Part shown: positions 11,721 through 21,768 of the stretch, piece after piece
How positions within the stretch are numbered: the stretch's first letter is position 1
Layout: the number at the start of each line of letters is the position of its first letter
Source of the DNA: Nemertoderma westbladi
Taxonomy: Eukaryota > Xenacoelomorpha > Nemertodermatida > Nemertodermatidae
Length of the DNA stretch: 33,160 nucleotides
Assembly (NCBI GenBank): GCA_032718475.1
Contig: JAUCBJ010005226.1
Span: forward strand, 1 to 33,160
Reading direction: 5' to 3'
The notes under the pieces: model-generated
What the model was told of the DNA's origin: nothing
Database searches by the model: none
What the model saw: only the letters and a program-made list of their open reading frames with translations
Program-made: the position numbers and the translations under genes

Positions 11721-12230
11721 CCATATTACGCCGAAAAATACGAGAAGCAATGATCTGGCAAATTAGAAATGTATTCCATTAGAATCAGCGCCCCAGAAAA
11801 CCCGAAAATGAATGTGAATATATATTCATCGTACATGTGAATTAAGCATTTTGTGTTCAAACTGAAAAGTGCTGGTTACTTGATTTTTTCATTTTTTTCG
11901 CCAACGTAGAGGACTAAAACAGCCATTTACTGTACAGTAATCAGATCATTTTAAACATTTTTCAATGGATTTTGCGCCCAGAAAACCTATAAATTGAAAA
12001 ACAATTGCCGAAAATTATAACTTTCAAAATTTATGAAAATTGTTCACTAGGCCTACTTGTATTTTTGGTACAGTACAATAATAATAGAATAAAATAAAAT
12101 TTTAAATACAGTACAACCCAGTATATATTTTCGAAAATTTTTTTCCGTCGTAATCAGACTAGAAAAATCTACGTAAAAACAAAAAATCAGACGGTTTGGA
12201 TCATATCTATGTAGAATCTAAATTTAGTGA
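11721..12230. other. AT-rich stretch without a recognised element
   Basis: No gene or clear repeat seen; runs of A and T are frequent. Confidence 0.4.
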
Positions 12231-12353
12231 AGGAGCAGGTTACAGTGGCATGTTTCTATAGCGAAAACAATATACGAAACTCATTAGAACAGGTTACAGT
12301 GGCATGTTTCTATATCCAAAACAATAAACGAAACTCATTAGAACAGGTTATAG
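12231..12353 (+). repeat. 54-bp tandem repeat carrying the CAGGTTACAG module
   Basis: CAGGTTACAG (the third as CAGGTTATAG) starts at 12236, 12290 and 12344, an exact 54-base period. Each full unit runs through a GTGGCATGTTTCTATA phrase, AAAACAATA(A/T)ACGAAAC and TCATTAG. The wording is shared with the 68-bp array at 15713-16310 on the opposite strand. Confidence 0.9.
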
Positions 12354-12875
12354 TTTTATTTTTGTTCGGGTGGGATTAATCAGCTGTTATTTGCGTCTAA
12401 TTTACACTGAAGAGGGATGAATAGGATTGGTTGTTGGGCTAGAAACAATCGAATAAGGGGTAACAAGGTACCCTGAATCGAGTAGCGGGGTGTGTTTTTT
12501 GTAAAAACATGAGGAAACGGTCGAAATTGCGGGTTTAAGTGAGCCCGGGAAGCCAATTTTGAAAATCGGCTGTGATTGGCTGCTACAGATTTGACGTCAC
12601 TACAAAGTGATCTGATATTTTTTTATCCTAGTTTCTATGGACAGCGATTTGCGATCCATTCAAATACACGCAATTGCGGTGGATTAAAGCGCCCTGACGA
12701 GTGTGAGACACCACTCGCAGTAACATCAGATGGGGTCTGGTGCCATGAAGGAAGTCTTCATAAGACACCTGACAGAGACTCTTGATTGGAAACGTGGCAC
12801 AATGCCTGGAGCGCGGTGTAGCGGAAGTACTCGGAACTCGGAGGCATTAGAAGGAGTATGGAACGCCAATAGCGG
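12354..12875. other. Intergenic; no recognised gene
   Basis: An open frame at 12576-12785 on the plus strand has no recognisable domain and no flanking support. Nothing else is visible. Confidence 0.4.
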
Positions 12876-14010
12876 TCCAACTAATAGTTGGTAGCTAGTT
12901 TTTTAGTTGGCCCGAAAAAGTTTCTACCATCTATTTAGCCAATAGGGAAAAGTACCTACCAACTATGGCCTACTATACGGCCTAACATGTCGATTTGGCC
13001 TTAAATGAAAGAGGCCAGTTTTTTTTACCCTACTATAATATTTTGATATGGGGAGAGTTCTATAAATTGGCATTTGCTGCACTTTGGTAAACGGACGTAA
13101 TAGAAGTCTCCTCGTTAAGCAAGATACTAAATTTTATGGTAGCTAGTGTTTTGGATAGGTTTAGCTAGTAATTTCAACACTGGTTCCGACTTCCTACTTC
13201 CCTCTATACATTTTTTGTAGTAGCTAGTTCTTTTTACTATTTGTATAGAAAATGTTTCAGAACATGTTAGCTATTCATTTTAAGAACAAATCACGTTCTC
13301 GAACGAATATTTTTTGTTCTAGAACATTTTTTAGAAAAAAATCTAGATTCTATTTAAAACGCATGGAATCGTTTTAAAACGTGTTTAAAATCAATAAAAA
13401 AAATTTTTTTCACAATTTTTTTTATTGATTTTAAACACGTTTTAGAACGATTCCATGCGTTTTAAATAGAATTCAGATTTTTTCTAAAAAATGTTCTAGA
13501 ACAATAAATATTTGTTCTAGAACATAACTTTTTTAAAAATGAATAGCTAACATGTTCTGGAACATTTTCTATACAAATAGTAATAAGAACTAGCTACTAC
13601 AAAATATTAATAGAGGGAAGTAGGTTGTCGGAATCAGTGTTGAAATTACTACCCAAACCTACCTAAAACACTAGCTACCATAAAATTTAGTATCTTGCTT
13701 AACGAAGAGACTTCAATTACGACCGTTGACCAAATTGCAGCAAATGAAAATTTATAGAACTATCCCCATATCAAAATAGTGTCAAAAAAACTGGCCTCAT
13801 TTTTTAAGGCCAAATCTATAACATGTTAGGCCGTATATATAGTAGGCCATGTACCAACTAGTTGGTAGCTACATTTTTGTTACTTGTCAGTTTCTTTTAG
13901 CAAATAGGAAAAATGTACCTACCAACTGGTTGGTACTGTAGCTAGTTTTTTTTGTTATTGGTAAGTTCATTATAGCCGAAGAAATGTTTTCCTATTGCAT
14001 TGGCTAATGA
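12876..14010. mobile_element. Long inverted repeat (foldback element), arms about 440 bp
   Basis: The left arm (about 12964-13410) is matched by the reverse complement of the right arm (about 13418-13852). Both contain, in mirror order, a GGCCTACTATA..GGCCTAACATG phrase, GGCCTTAAA, GATATGGGGA, TTAAGCAAGATACTAAATTT, TACTATTTGTATAGAAAATG, GTTCTAGAACA and AAAACGCATGGAATCGTT. The arms meet at an A/T-rich loop near 13415. They differ at scattered sites and small indels. Outside the arms, modules of the form AGTTGGTAGCTAG...GTACCTACCAACT occur at both ends in direct orientation. No protein is encoded, so this is a non-autonomous foldback or MITE-like element. Outer limits are approximate and no target duplication was identified. 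Confidence 0.88.
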
Positions 14011-14700
14011 TTATCTTATTATGCCTCTTGTAACAAACTGAAATAGCTCCATGTATGTAGAGCACTAAGAGCAGTATATGTGTAGTCTTTACCACACATA
14101 TACTCTAGCGACCTTCCAGAGAATTTGTTAGTTAGGTGTATAGTTGATTTGCATGCGTCTGGAACAGTTATCACTTTGGACGAAAAATAGCACGTTTCGC
14201 GTGGTTTGTCGGTATACGTGCGTTTGCAAATAATGCAGAAAAGGGTACCTTGTAATTACTTAGGAACAGATCACGATCGCCAGTTTGCCAACGCGCTAAC
14301 AGATAGGGTCATTCGTAGTCTTGGTTCGGTCTAGCCAGTTCAAACAAGTACTGCTTGATGTGTCCCTGTCGAACATATTCTCCCTTACAATATAATAATG
14401 TATTATATTCGCACACGCAAGCCAGTTATCAACAAGGATAAACGTGGAATGCCGTTAGTTGTTATACCTCCATCTCTCTTCATTTCATATCCTTTCCGTC
14501 TACAATATCGTCAACAACTACAGTATTTTGGTCGCCTCAAGGGTTTCAAAATGCTGTTGGTCCAACTTTGCAGTTTCCAGGGCTAAATCTTGTTATCAGA
14601 TGATATTTAAACATAATAAGCGCCGCGTATGACGCTTATTTGCTTAAGGGAGGGGAGGGGGGCTTCAAATTATTTTTACGATTTAATCTAAAGGACATTT
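14011..14700. other. Intergenic, two small hairpins
   Basis: No gene seen. Near 14074-14106 ATATGTGTAGTC...CACACATAT can pair, and near 14619-14641 AATAAGCG...CGCTTATT can pair. Both are short and their meaning is unknown. Confidence 0.4.
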
Positions 14701-15712
14701 TTATCAAGATTCAAAATTTGAAAACCGTATATAGCAAGTTCTATCTTACTTCTCGAGATAAGCGTAAATCTGTCGTAGATTTGTCTGTCCGTCAGTATGT
14801 TTGTCAGTCAATAATAAGCATTGTCTAAAATTCCCTATGGATTTTCGGGGTCGGTGACCTCATTTCTGATGTCATTATTCAAATTTGGCCGCGTCGTTTC
14901 TATCTATATGCCTGTCAGTCTGCCCGTCAAAATATATCCGAAAGCCTGACAGCCAATTTGGAAGTCATCTAATGTTAAAACTGACACACAAAATTAATTC
15001 TTCGACCATGAAATATATTAGTCTATAGCTAAACTTTTACCTAGATGGTGTGCCCTTTTATTATGAACACTGAAAACAGATTTCAAATCCGATATAAAGT
15101 GTTGTCGAGATATTGAGTTTTGAAAATTAGTAGTCTAATGACCAAATATTAACAAAGTTTTGAGAAAAACAGCTTTCAAGGTATGAAAGTTTCAAACGTT
15201 CCCGCCAATTTTCTGTAATTGGGGGGATTTTCAAACACAATAATTTTTATTGTCCATTTTTATCCTTTTTTTGTCAATTCTTTTTGATTTTTTATGTCAT
15301 CCAAAAGTCTAATGTTAGGTTCCATGCTACCGGTTTCTCTACTGCTGTTCTCTCAGGCTATCAGTACCGGTTAGTATATATATAGCACTATTTTGCTGTA
15401 TTGTATGTACAGATGTAGGTATAAAGCAGGTATTTCTGTATTTTAGTACCGGTACCGGCACTGGTACTGCTATAGGCCTACTGTGTAGCCTACCATTTAA
15501 ATACGGTAATGGTAGGCCTACCGGTTGTGCTAATAAATTTTAAATAATTGATAGGCGAAACTGGATTGCAGGATTGTGGAAAATGTGGATATACCTTTCA
15601 CATAATTTAGGCCTTACTGTATTAGTTTTATAATCAATAATGGATCATGACTACTGTCTGAGTAGTGTTACGGATAGCGGCTCCACTACTTCCAACAGCA
15701 CAGAAGGCCCGC
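14701..15712. repeat. Diverged GTCT-containing repeat units and palindromic words
   Basis: At 14775-14890 a 'gtctgtccgtcagtatgtttgtcagtc' stretch is followed by a 'ggggtcggtgacctcatttctgat' phrase. The phrase recurs at 17180 and 17315, so this is an outlying copy of that family. The stretch 15300-15540 is rich in TACCGGTACC and TAGGCCTAC words. No gene is seen. Confidence 0.5.
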
Positions 15713-16310
15713 CTCTGTAACCTGCCCCTTTCCCTCAATTAGTTAAATGATCGTTTATTGTTTTGGTTAGAAAATCCCGTCTCTGTAACCTGCTCCTTTC
15801 CCTCAATTAGTTAAATGATCGTTTATTGTTTTGGTTAGAAAATCCCGTCTCTGTAACCTGCTCCTTTCCCTGATTTGGTAAAGTGACTGTTTATTGTTTT
15901 GGTTAGAAAATCCCGCCTCTGTAACCTGCTCCTTTCCCTCAATTAGTTTAAGTGATCGTTTATTGTTTTGGTTAGGAAATCCCGCCTCTGTAACCTGCTC
16001 CTTTCCCTCAATTGGTAATGTTATCGTTTATTGTTTTGGTTAGAAAATCCCGCCTCTGTAACCTGCTCCTTTCTCTCAATTGGTAATGTTATCGTTTATT
16101 GTTTTGGTTAGAAAATCCCGTCTCTGTAACCTGCTCCTTTCCCTCAATTAGTTAAATGATCGTTTATTGTTTTGGTTAGAAAATCCCGTCTCTGTAACCT
16201 GCTCCTTTCCCTGATTTGGTAAAGTGACTGTTTATTGTTTTGGTTAGAAAACTCGGCCTTAACCTGCTCCTTTCCATCAATTGGTAATTGTTTTTGGCTA
16301 TAAAATGAGT
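15713..16310 (-). repeat. 68-bp tandem array, nine units
   Basis: CTGTAACCTGC or its variant starts at 15715, 15783, 15851, 15919, 15988, 16056, 16124, 16192 and 16258, a period of 68 with one 69 and a final 66. Each unit holds CTGTAACCTGCTCCTTTCC, a variable segment, CGTTTATTGTTTTGGTTAGAAAATCCCG. The variable segment has three main types (CAATTAGTTAAATGATCG, GATTTGGTAAAGTGACTG, CAATTGGTAATGTTATCG), ordered a, a, b, a', c, c, a, b, then a shortened unit. The repeated a-b pair suggests block duplication. There is no coding capacity. Confidence 0.95.
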
Positions 16311-16740
16311 GTTTTGCTACGTCATGTGGTAATCGATTATCGACAACAACCACAAACTATTAAATATAGAGTCTTTTTACCACAGGCGCATATGGAAATC
16401 TATCTCATAGTCTATAAATCATGGAATCATGGAATGTTTTGGCACAGGCATAGTGAAATCAACTGTCTGACAGTCCAGAAATCAGCAGTCTGACAGTTTG
16501 AAGAAATACATACATAAAAAGTGACAATAAAAGTCATTAAATGGACAACAAAAGTCATTATGCATAATTCGTAAAAAAAAGTGACAAAAAAAGTCAAATA
16601 AATTGACATAAAAAATCACTGCCATTTTCAAATGTAAACTTTTACGATATTTCAAAGCAGACTTGTAAAAAATTAGGTATATACGTCAGAATTCAGATTT
16701 CCATCAGTGTATGGAACTTTGGCGACAATATTTTAATTTT
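16311..16740. other. AT-rich stretch with AGTGACAAAAAAAGTCA-like words
   Basis: No gene seen. Phrases such as 'aaagtcattaaatggacaacaaaagtcatta' and 'gtgacaaaaaaagtcaaataaattgacat' give a weak short-period repetition at about 16515-16615. Confidence 0.4.
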
Positions 16741-17640
16741 AATTTTTATTGGAGGTCACTCTGTATGTTTGTCTGAATACTTGTCTGTTTGTCTGTCAAA
16801 AATGTAACAAATAAATAAATAAAGCACCACCACCTACATTTTTTTGCTATTGGGTTTTTATTTGACGATGATTTCAAATACGTTGTCGGTTTTCACTATT
16901 TACCGATTCTAGACGATTGTCTGCATTTCAGTCAGTCTGTCTGTTTTTGGTATGTCTGTCTGTTAAAATTTAAGAAGCGCACAAACTATTCAAAATTTGT
17001 GTTACAGGGTTTTTCAGGGTGGTGATAACATTTAAAATGTCACTGGGTGGTAATTACACTTTTGGTTACAATTTAACTTTTCCAGTTTGAAGAAATCTAG
17101 ACTTTCTGTCTGTTTGTCTGTCTGTTTGTCTGTCAAAATTAAGAACTAAATCAAATTAACAAACAAATCTATTTATGGGGTTTTCTTGGTCGGTGATTTC
17201 ATTTCTGATATCTATTTTTACGTTTGATTGATTATTTAATGATGGTAGGTCTGTCTGTCAGTCTGTCTGTCTGTCAAAATTTAGAAATATCTCAAATTAA
17301 CAAAAAATCATGGGGTGTTCTTGGTCGGTGATTTCATTTCACCCAAAAGCAAAATATTTTGTTAGATATCATGTTTCCATAATTTTTGACAGACATACCG
17401 ACACACAGACAGACAGACAGACAGACAGACTGACTAACAGACATCCATACAGTCAGGATCGCGTCAAACCCATAAATCGACATTGGAAATGGAATCGCCT
17501 TCCAAGAAAACCCCCAAACCAAAACATTTTGTTAGATATCATGTTTCCCTAATTTTTGACAGACAAACCGACACACAGACAGACAGACTGATCGACAGTC
17601 TAGAATCCGTCAGCCATGGAAAGTAACAATTGAAATGAAA
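16741..17640. repeat. GTCT/AGAC-rich interspersed tandem repeats, inverted about 17340
   Basis: On the left, successive units each hold a TCTGTCTGTCTGTCAAAAT run, then AAATTAACAAA and a 'gggttttcttggtcggtgatttcatttc' phrase (around 16770, 16930, 17100, 17250). From about 17345 the orientation flips: two direct copies (17345-17425 and 17521-17592) hold TTTTGTTAGATATCATGTTTCC, TTTTTGACAGACA and an ACACACAGACAGACAGAC run. Short open frames crossing this DNA translate the microsatellite and are not genes. Confidence 0.75.
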
Positions 17641-19020
17641 TCACTAAACAGGAAAACTCAGCAAAAATTATCCTGTTGGACAAATACAATTATAGTATTT
17701 AGGAAAAGTAATACTACGTACGTAGCTATCTTACAAAAAATTGGCCACTTAAATTCATAATAATTTCAAAATGAGTGAGGTCTACAAAAAATCAAATAAC
17801 TCCAAAACTAAAACAGATATGAAAAGTTCGTTTACAGTTTCAGAATTACCAAAAAATTCTGATCTAGAAAAAGTAAAAAAAAAATTCGATTTTTTAAAAC
17901 CAAATGAACTATTTTGACTTCAACCTCTAATTCTGTGAAATAATATTTTGCAACGGTAGGTCGATTTCTTGACCAAACCTCACATATTTCAAGTAATAAA
18001 GCTGATTCTAACCAAAATAATTAAAGTTAATTAATTAAATTATAATTAGCTAATTAAAAGTTATATAAGATACATTTTGTAGACTCGATTTTGCTGAATC
18101 CAAAAAAAGTTGAATCAAGAAATTTGGACCAAGATTGAGGGACTAGTAGTGTTTTTAGTGAAATTATCAATTCCGCCGCCAGCCGCTGAGGGGAGGCCAA
18201 AAATTTTTCGTTTGGAAACTATTTGGCCTTCCAGAAATTGGCTGGCGACGATAAAATTGTTATATTAAACGCGTTGAATCTAAAGATTCGCAATGGATTT
18301 TTGTTCTATTTTATATAAATAATCTAGCACGTGATAAGATTACAGTACGAAGCTACTTAAAATCATATCAATATCGACCAACTGCAATCTATTAAACTGA
18401 TAGATTACGACTATAATGTATTTGAATACCATATTGAAAAATAAACGTACAGAAAGATATACAAATGTCGTATATTGGTGAGAATCATATTCCAAAAACC
18501 ATTTTATTATTGATATTTATTTAGTTGGCAACTGAGAACCTCACCAACCCTACTGACCACATTTATAAGCGTTTCCGCTACAATGCGCGTAACGACTGGT
18601 CTTCAGCTGTAGCATAAAGCGTTCTCGCCTGTATCATAAAGTTCTACATAACATATTCACTTCTACATATGAAGTTATTCTTTAATAGTTGGAATAAAAT
18701 AACGTTATAAAGACGATCAATTATGTAGTTTAGTTACCCAATAAATAAGGTAGTAAATAGGTCACCTAATAAACGGACCTTTTAGTAGATTAATAGGTCA
18801 CCTAATACCGAAGTTAACAGCCCCCCCGTCGAAGTTACCCGACTACGAATGCGCTAAAGGAGTCACACCCGGAGAGTACGGTACTGGAGTTGTGAAAATC
18901 TTTACAAAATAAAATGAAACAACATAGTAACAGGTTCACAATATATTCACGTCATAATAATACCACGAAATAATGAAACTAAAATGTATCGATTTATGAA
19001 TCTCGCTGTGTTACCCGCCG
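17641..19020. other. Intergenic and NCOA5 3' flank
   Basis: No gene seen. AT-rich. A small direct repeat, AATAGGTCACCTAATA, occurs at about 18756-18771 and 18790-18805. The part next to 19020 should hold the 3' UTR of the NCOA5-like gene; no minus-strand AATAAA was found nearby, only a weak CATAAA near 18990. Confidence 0.4.
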
Positions 19021-21009
19021 TTACGACCAGTTGTTCGCGAGGTTGTAATCGTTGTTAGAGTTCGGGTACGTCGAGGATTCACCGAGCTCGTACTGGTTCT
19101 GGGGGAAGTTGGTGGAGGGTTGGTGAACGTACGACGGCGTGTTAGTGAAATAGTTAGACGAGGGAGTCGCCCAGTTGTTAGGGGGGTTGGATTCGGGGGT
19201 CGTCCAGTTGCCAGGGGCGTTGGATGCGGGGGTCTTCCAGTTGCCAGGGGCGTTGGATGCGGGGGTCGTCCAGTTGCCAGGGGCGTTGGCTGCGGGGGTC
19301 GCCCAGTTGCTAGACTCGTACGAGTTCCGGGTAGAGACCGGGGGTTGAACCGGCACCCGACTGTCCCCCGACGACGATAGCAACTTGAGTATGGTCTCCT
19401 CTAACTCGTTACCTCGTTGCGCGGCAGCCGACGCCTCGAGTTTGTTACCGACCGGCGGCGGCCCCTCGACGCGTCCGTTACTAGGCAACCCGGGTTCCTC
19501 CAGCAACGCGGCTTTCTCGCGTTTCTCCCTCAGGAAGTCGACGACTCTGTCGATCTCCGCCACGGTTATCTGCCGTCCGTCGGCGAGCAGCGCAAACAGC
19601 TGGGCAACCGGAAGTGCGGCCCCGTCGGCGCGGTCCACGCCCGCCGAGAAGCGCCCCCTATCCCTGGCGAGCTGCATCATGTGCCGGTCGAAGTTGCGGG
19701 AGACGAGGGACAACGCGGCCGGGAGCGGCATATTGCGGTGCTCCTGGGGAGCGGTGCCGTACATGATGTTCAGGGTGCAGCTGCGGTGCTGCTGGTTCTG
19801 GGGGGTAACCACCAGCGTGTAGAGCAGCCCCTCGCGGGAAGCCGTCTCCACGGCGACCGGCAGTTGCGACTCGTCCCGCAGGTTGACCGAGTCCACCGCC
19901 AACCCGATCGCTTTGAGTCGCTCGCTAATAGACTCGGCGTAGCCGCGTTGGTTGCGGTCCGTCGTGACTAGACGGCAGTCGTAGGGGGTCTGCTCCCCAC
20001 GTGGGGGGATCCCATCCTCCCTATGCAGCATACCTTCCCCCCTGTGCGGCATACCGTCCCCTCGCAATGCCCCTTCCCCCCTGTGCGGCATCCTTTCCCC
20101 CCTGTGCGGCATATCTTCCGCCCTGTGCGGCATACCTCCCCCCCGCAACGCCCCTTCTCCCCGTAGCGGTAGCCCTTCCCACGCTCTTTGCGTTCGCTCC
20201 GCCGCTAGGTACGGATCCCGTTCGAAGCCCACCTCCCCCCTCGGCGGCTCAGCACAGAATTGCTCGGCCCGCTGCATCCACTCGCTGTCCCCGGTGCCCC
20301 CCCAGGGCTCCTCCCTGGGCAAGGAACGCCCCCGCGGGCGACGCGGCGGGTGGAAGGGGGCGCGATCCCCCCGACGCCCACGCACGGGGGACCTGCTCCG
20401 GTCTCGTACGCCCCCCGTGCGGTGGTACGCATCCCCCTCGAGGGGGAAGTCGTCGGGGGGCAGGCGTCCCCCTAACAACGGCTCTGGGACGCCCCCCATC
20501 CCCCGAGGGGGCATTCTCTCTCGGCCCCCGTGAAACCGGGACCCACCGCGCCCCCGTGCGGGCGGCGGCGGCACTGGTTTTCTCTTGGACACCTTCCGAC
20601 CTTCCGCAGCCATCTTAACGTCGACTTTATGACCCTTCAGATCTCGGCCCTGTTCGTGGAGTACAGCGGCACGGGCGTCATCTTCGTTAGTAAACTGCAC
20701 AAAGGCGTAACCTTTATGCACAGAAACACCCTTCATCGGCCCGTGAAGGCCGAATACGGCCTCGATGTCGGTGCGAGTTATTTTCTCGACCGGAAGATTT
20801 CCTATAAAGACCCTCGCCATCAGATCTTCAGGCGCCTCAGACGAAGTGTTGCAGGATGTAGCGCGAGCGGCATCCGCCGACGTGTTACCTGACCCGACAC
20901 GGGCGGCTTGCGAATACGTCTCCGTAGAACTGACGTCATCCTCTCCCGGGCTGCCCACTGAAACACCGGCGTCCATTCTGGCTAATTCATCCTCATCCGA
21001 TAGACTCAT
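19021..21009 (-). CDS. NCOA5: NCOA5-like protein with N-terminal RRM (662 aa, intronless)
   Basis: The central domain (about 344-445) matches nuclear receptor coactivator 5, a nuclear protein that modulates receptor-driven transcription. Its DCRLV...RGYAESISERLKAIGLAVDSV and HRSCTLNIMYGT..QEHRNMP segments parallel human NCOA5, whose fold resembles tRNA-synthetase anticodon-binding domains. The conserved LLAD segment follows, with an LxxLL receptor box (LFALL, 471-475), then DFLREKRE (491-498) and an ELEETILKLLSSSG helix (535-548). The N-terminal half carries a full RRM (about 65-137) with RNP2 VFIGNL (67-72) and RNP1 KGYAFVQF (99-106). It is closest by eye to the hnRNP C/RALY type. An RG/RS-rich linker contains MPHRGE-type repeats (283-340), and the tail has 11-residue NAPGNWTTPAS repeats (about 567-620). 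The frame is open throughout with no intron, unlike vertebrate NCOA5. The first ATG of the frame is taken as start. Confidence 0.9.
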   Translation of the reverse strand: MSLSDEDELARMDAGVSVGSPGEDDVSSTETYSQAARVGSGNTSADAARATSCNTSSEAPEDLMARVFIGNLPVEKITRTDIEAVFGLHGPMKGVSVHKGYAFVQFTNEDDARAAVLHEQGRDLKGHKVDVKMAAEGRKVSKRKPVPPPPARGRGGSRFHGGRERMPPRGMGGVPEPLLGGRLPPDDFPLEGDAYHRTGGVRDRSRSPVRGRRGDRAPFHPPRRPRGRSLPREEPWGGTGDSEWMQRAEQFCAEPPRGEVGFERDPYLAAERTQRAWEGLPLRGEGALRGGGMPHRAEDMPHRGERMPHRGEGALRGDGMPHRGEGMLHREDGIPPRGEQTPYDCRLVTTDRNQRGYAESISERLKAIGLAVDSVNLRDESQLPVAVETASREGLLYTLVVTPQNQQHRSCTLNIMYGTAPQEHRNMPLPAALSLVSRNFDRHMMQLARDRGRFSAGVDRADGAALPVAQLFALLADGRQITVAEIDRVVDFLREKREKAALLEEPGLPSNGRVEGPPPVGNKLEASAAAQRGNELEETILKLLSSSGDSRVPVQPPVSTRNSYESSNWATPAANAPGNWTTPASNAPGNWKTPASNAPGNWTTPESNPPNNWATPSSNYFTNTPSYVHQPSTNFPQNQYELGESSTYPNSNNDYNLANNWS
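19150..19311 (-). repeat. 33-bp coding repeats (11-residue NWxTP repeats)
   Basis: Inside the NCOA5-like gene, about four to five units of 33 bases encode NAPGNWTTPAS and variants. The middle units differ by one or two bases, so they were copied recently; the outer units have diverged. Function of the tail is unknown; it is likely disordered. Confidence 0.9.
19990..20163 (-). repeat. Coding repeats of MPHRGE / GALRG type
   Basis: Residues 283-340 of the NCOA5-like protein repeat hexa- to heptapeptide blocks (MPHRGE, MPHRAED, GALRGDG, MLHRED, IPPRGE). At DNA level these are GC-rich units with CCTGTGCGGCAT wording on the plus strand. RG-containing low-complexity tracts are common in RNA-binding proteins. 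Confidence 0.85.
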
Positions 21010-21768
21010 ATTACTTACAATGAAGCGAACCGCGTAGCTGGCTGAGAATGACCACTGCGAATTCGCTGTGTGTTAGGCTGTCCCAGTCCAAGTGCCACAG
21101 AAAATAATTTGTGAATGCCCAGTCGACAAGAGGTTGAAAGTCTCCTTCTGAAAATACCACTTAAAATATATGTATAAGGCCCTACGCCTATAGTTTAAAC
21201 AAGAATACAACAGTGCTGCGCTGCATTGCAGCAACATTACCCTACTAAAACTACAAACTGCCAAAGTCTGAAAGTGGTGTATCCTTCAGTGGGTTTCTGT
21301 AGGTCTATAATGCCTCGCTCGGTCTCTTTAATGTTTAATATTGAGGTGGAGGAAGCAGAAGCTTATTGGACCTGTGCAGGCAGACACAATATAAAACAAT
21401 TGTTAAAATTTGTAAACTGAAACAAACTAAGTACCTTCCTTACCTACTACTACCTAGCACTGTTGATACTACTACTAGGATCGGCATGCTGCATTGCAGC
21501 TGCATTTTTAAGAATGCTGTGCCGGCTTGTCAACAAAATAGATAGCACTGTTGATAAGAGTGTACGTAAATGAAAGTATGTAGAATAAAATCAAACGTAA
21601 AAAAACATGAGTATATATAGTAATTAAAATTACCGGTATGGCTGTAGGGCTTAAAAATATCTTAAATTACACAAACTCAGCAAACTCGAACATGAATTAT
21701 AAAATTATGGTTTTCACAAATAGGACCTTGCCCATACAGCCATAATAACTTATTATGGCTAATATGCA
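21010..21768. other. NCOA5 5' flank and intergenic
   Basis: No gene recognised. A TTGTAAGTAA word on the minus strand just upstream of the ATG (about 21020-21011) looks like a splice donor but has no evident partner. Short GC-rich patches lie at 21200-21240. No TATA box is evident. Confidence 0.35.

Noticed and set aside
12576-12785. 69-codon open frame as a small gene
   Set aside because: No motif, no homologue recognised, and no splice or context support.
15713-16310. CRISPR-like array
   Set aside because: Units are continuous 68-bp tandem repeats whose variable parts fall into a few shared types, not unique spacers, and the DNA is eukaryotic.
20001-20618. Open frame of 205 codons on the plus strand
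   Set aside because: It is the antisense shadow of the GC-rich repeat region of the NCOA5-like gene; Pro/Ala/Cys repeats mirror the coding repeats.
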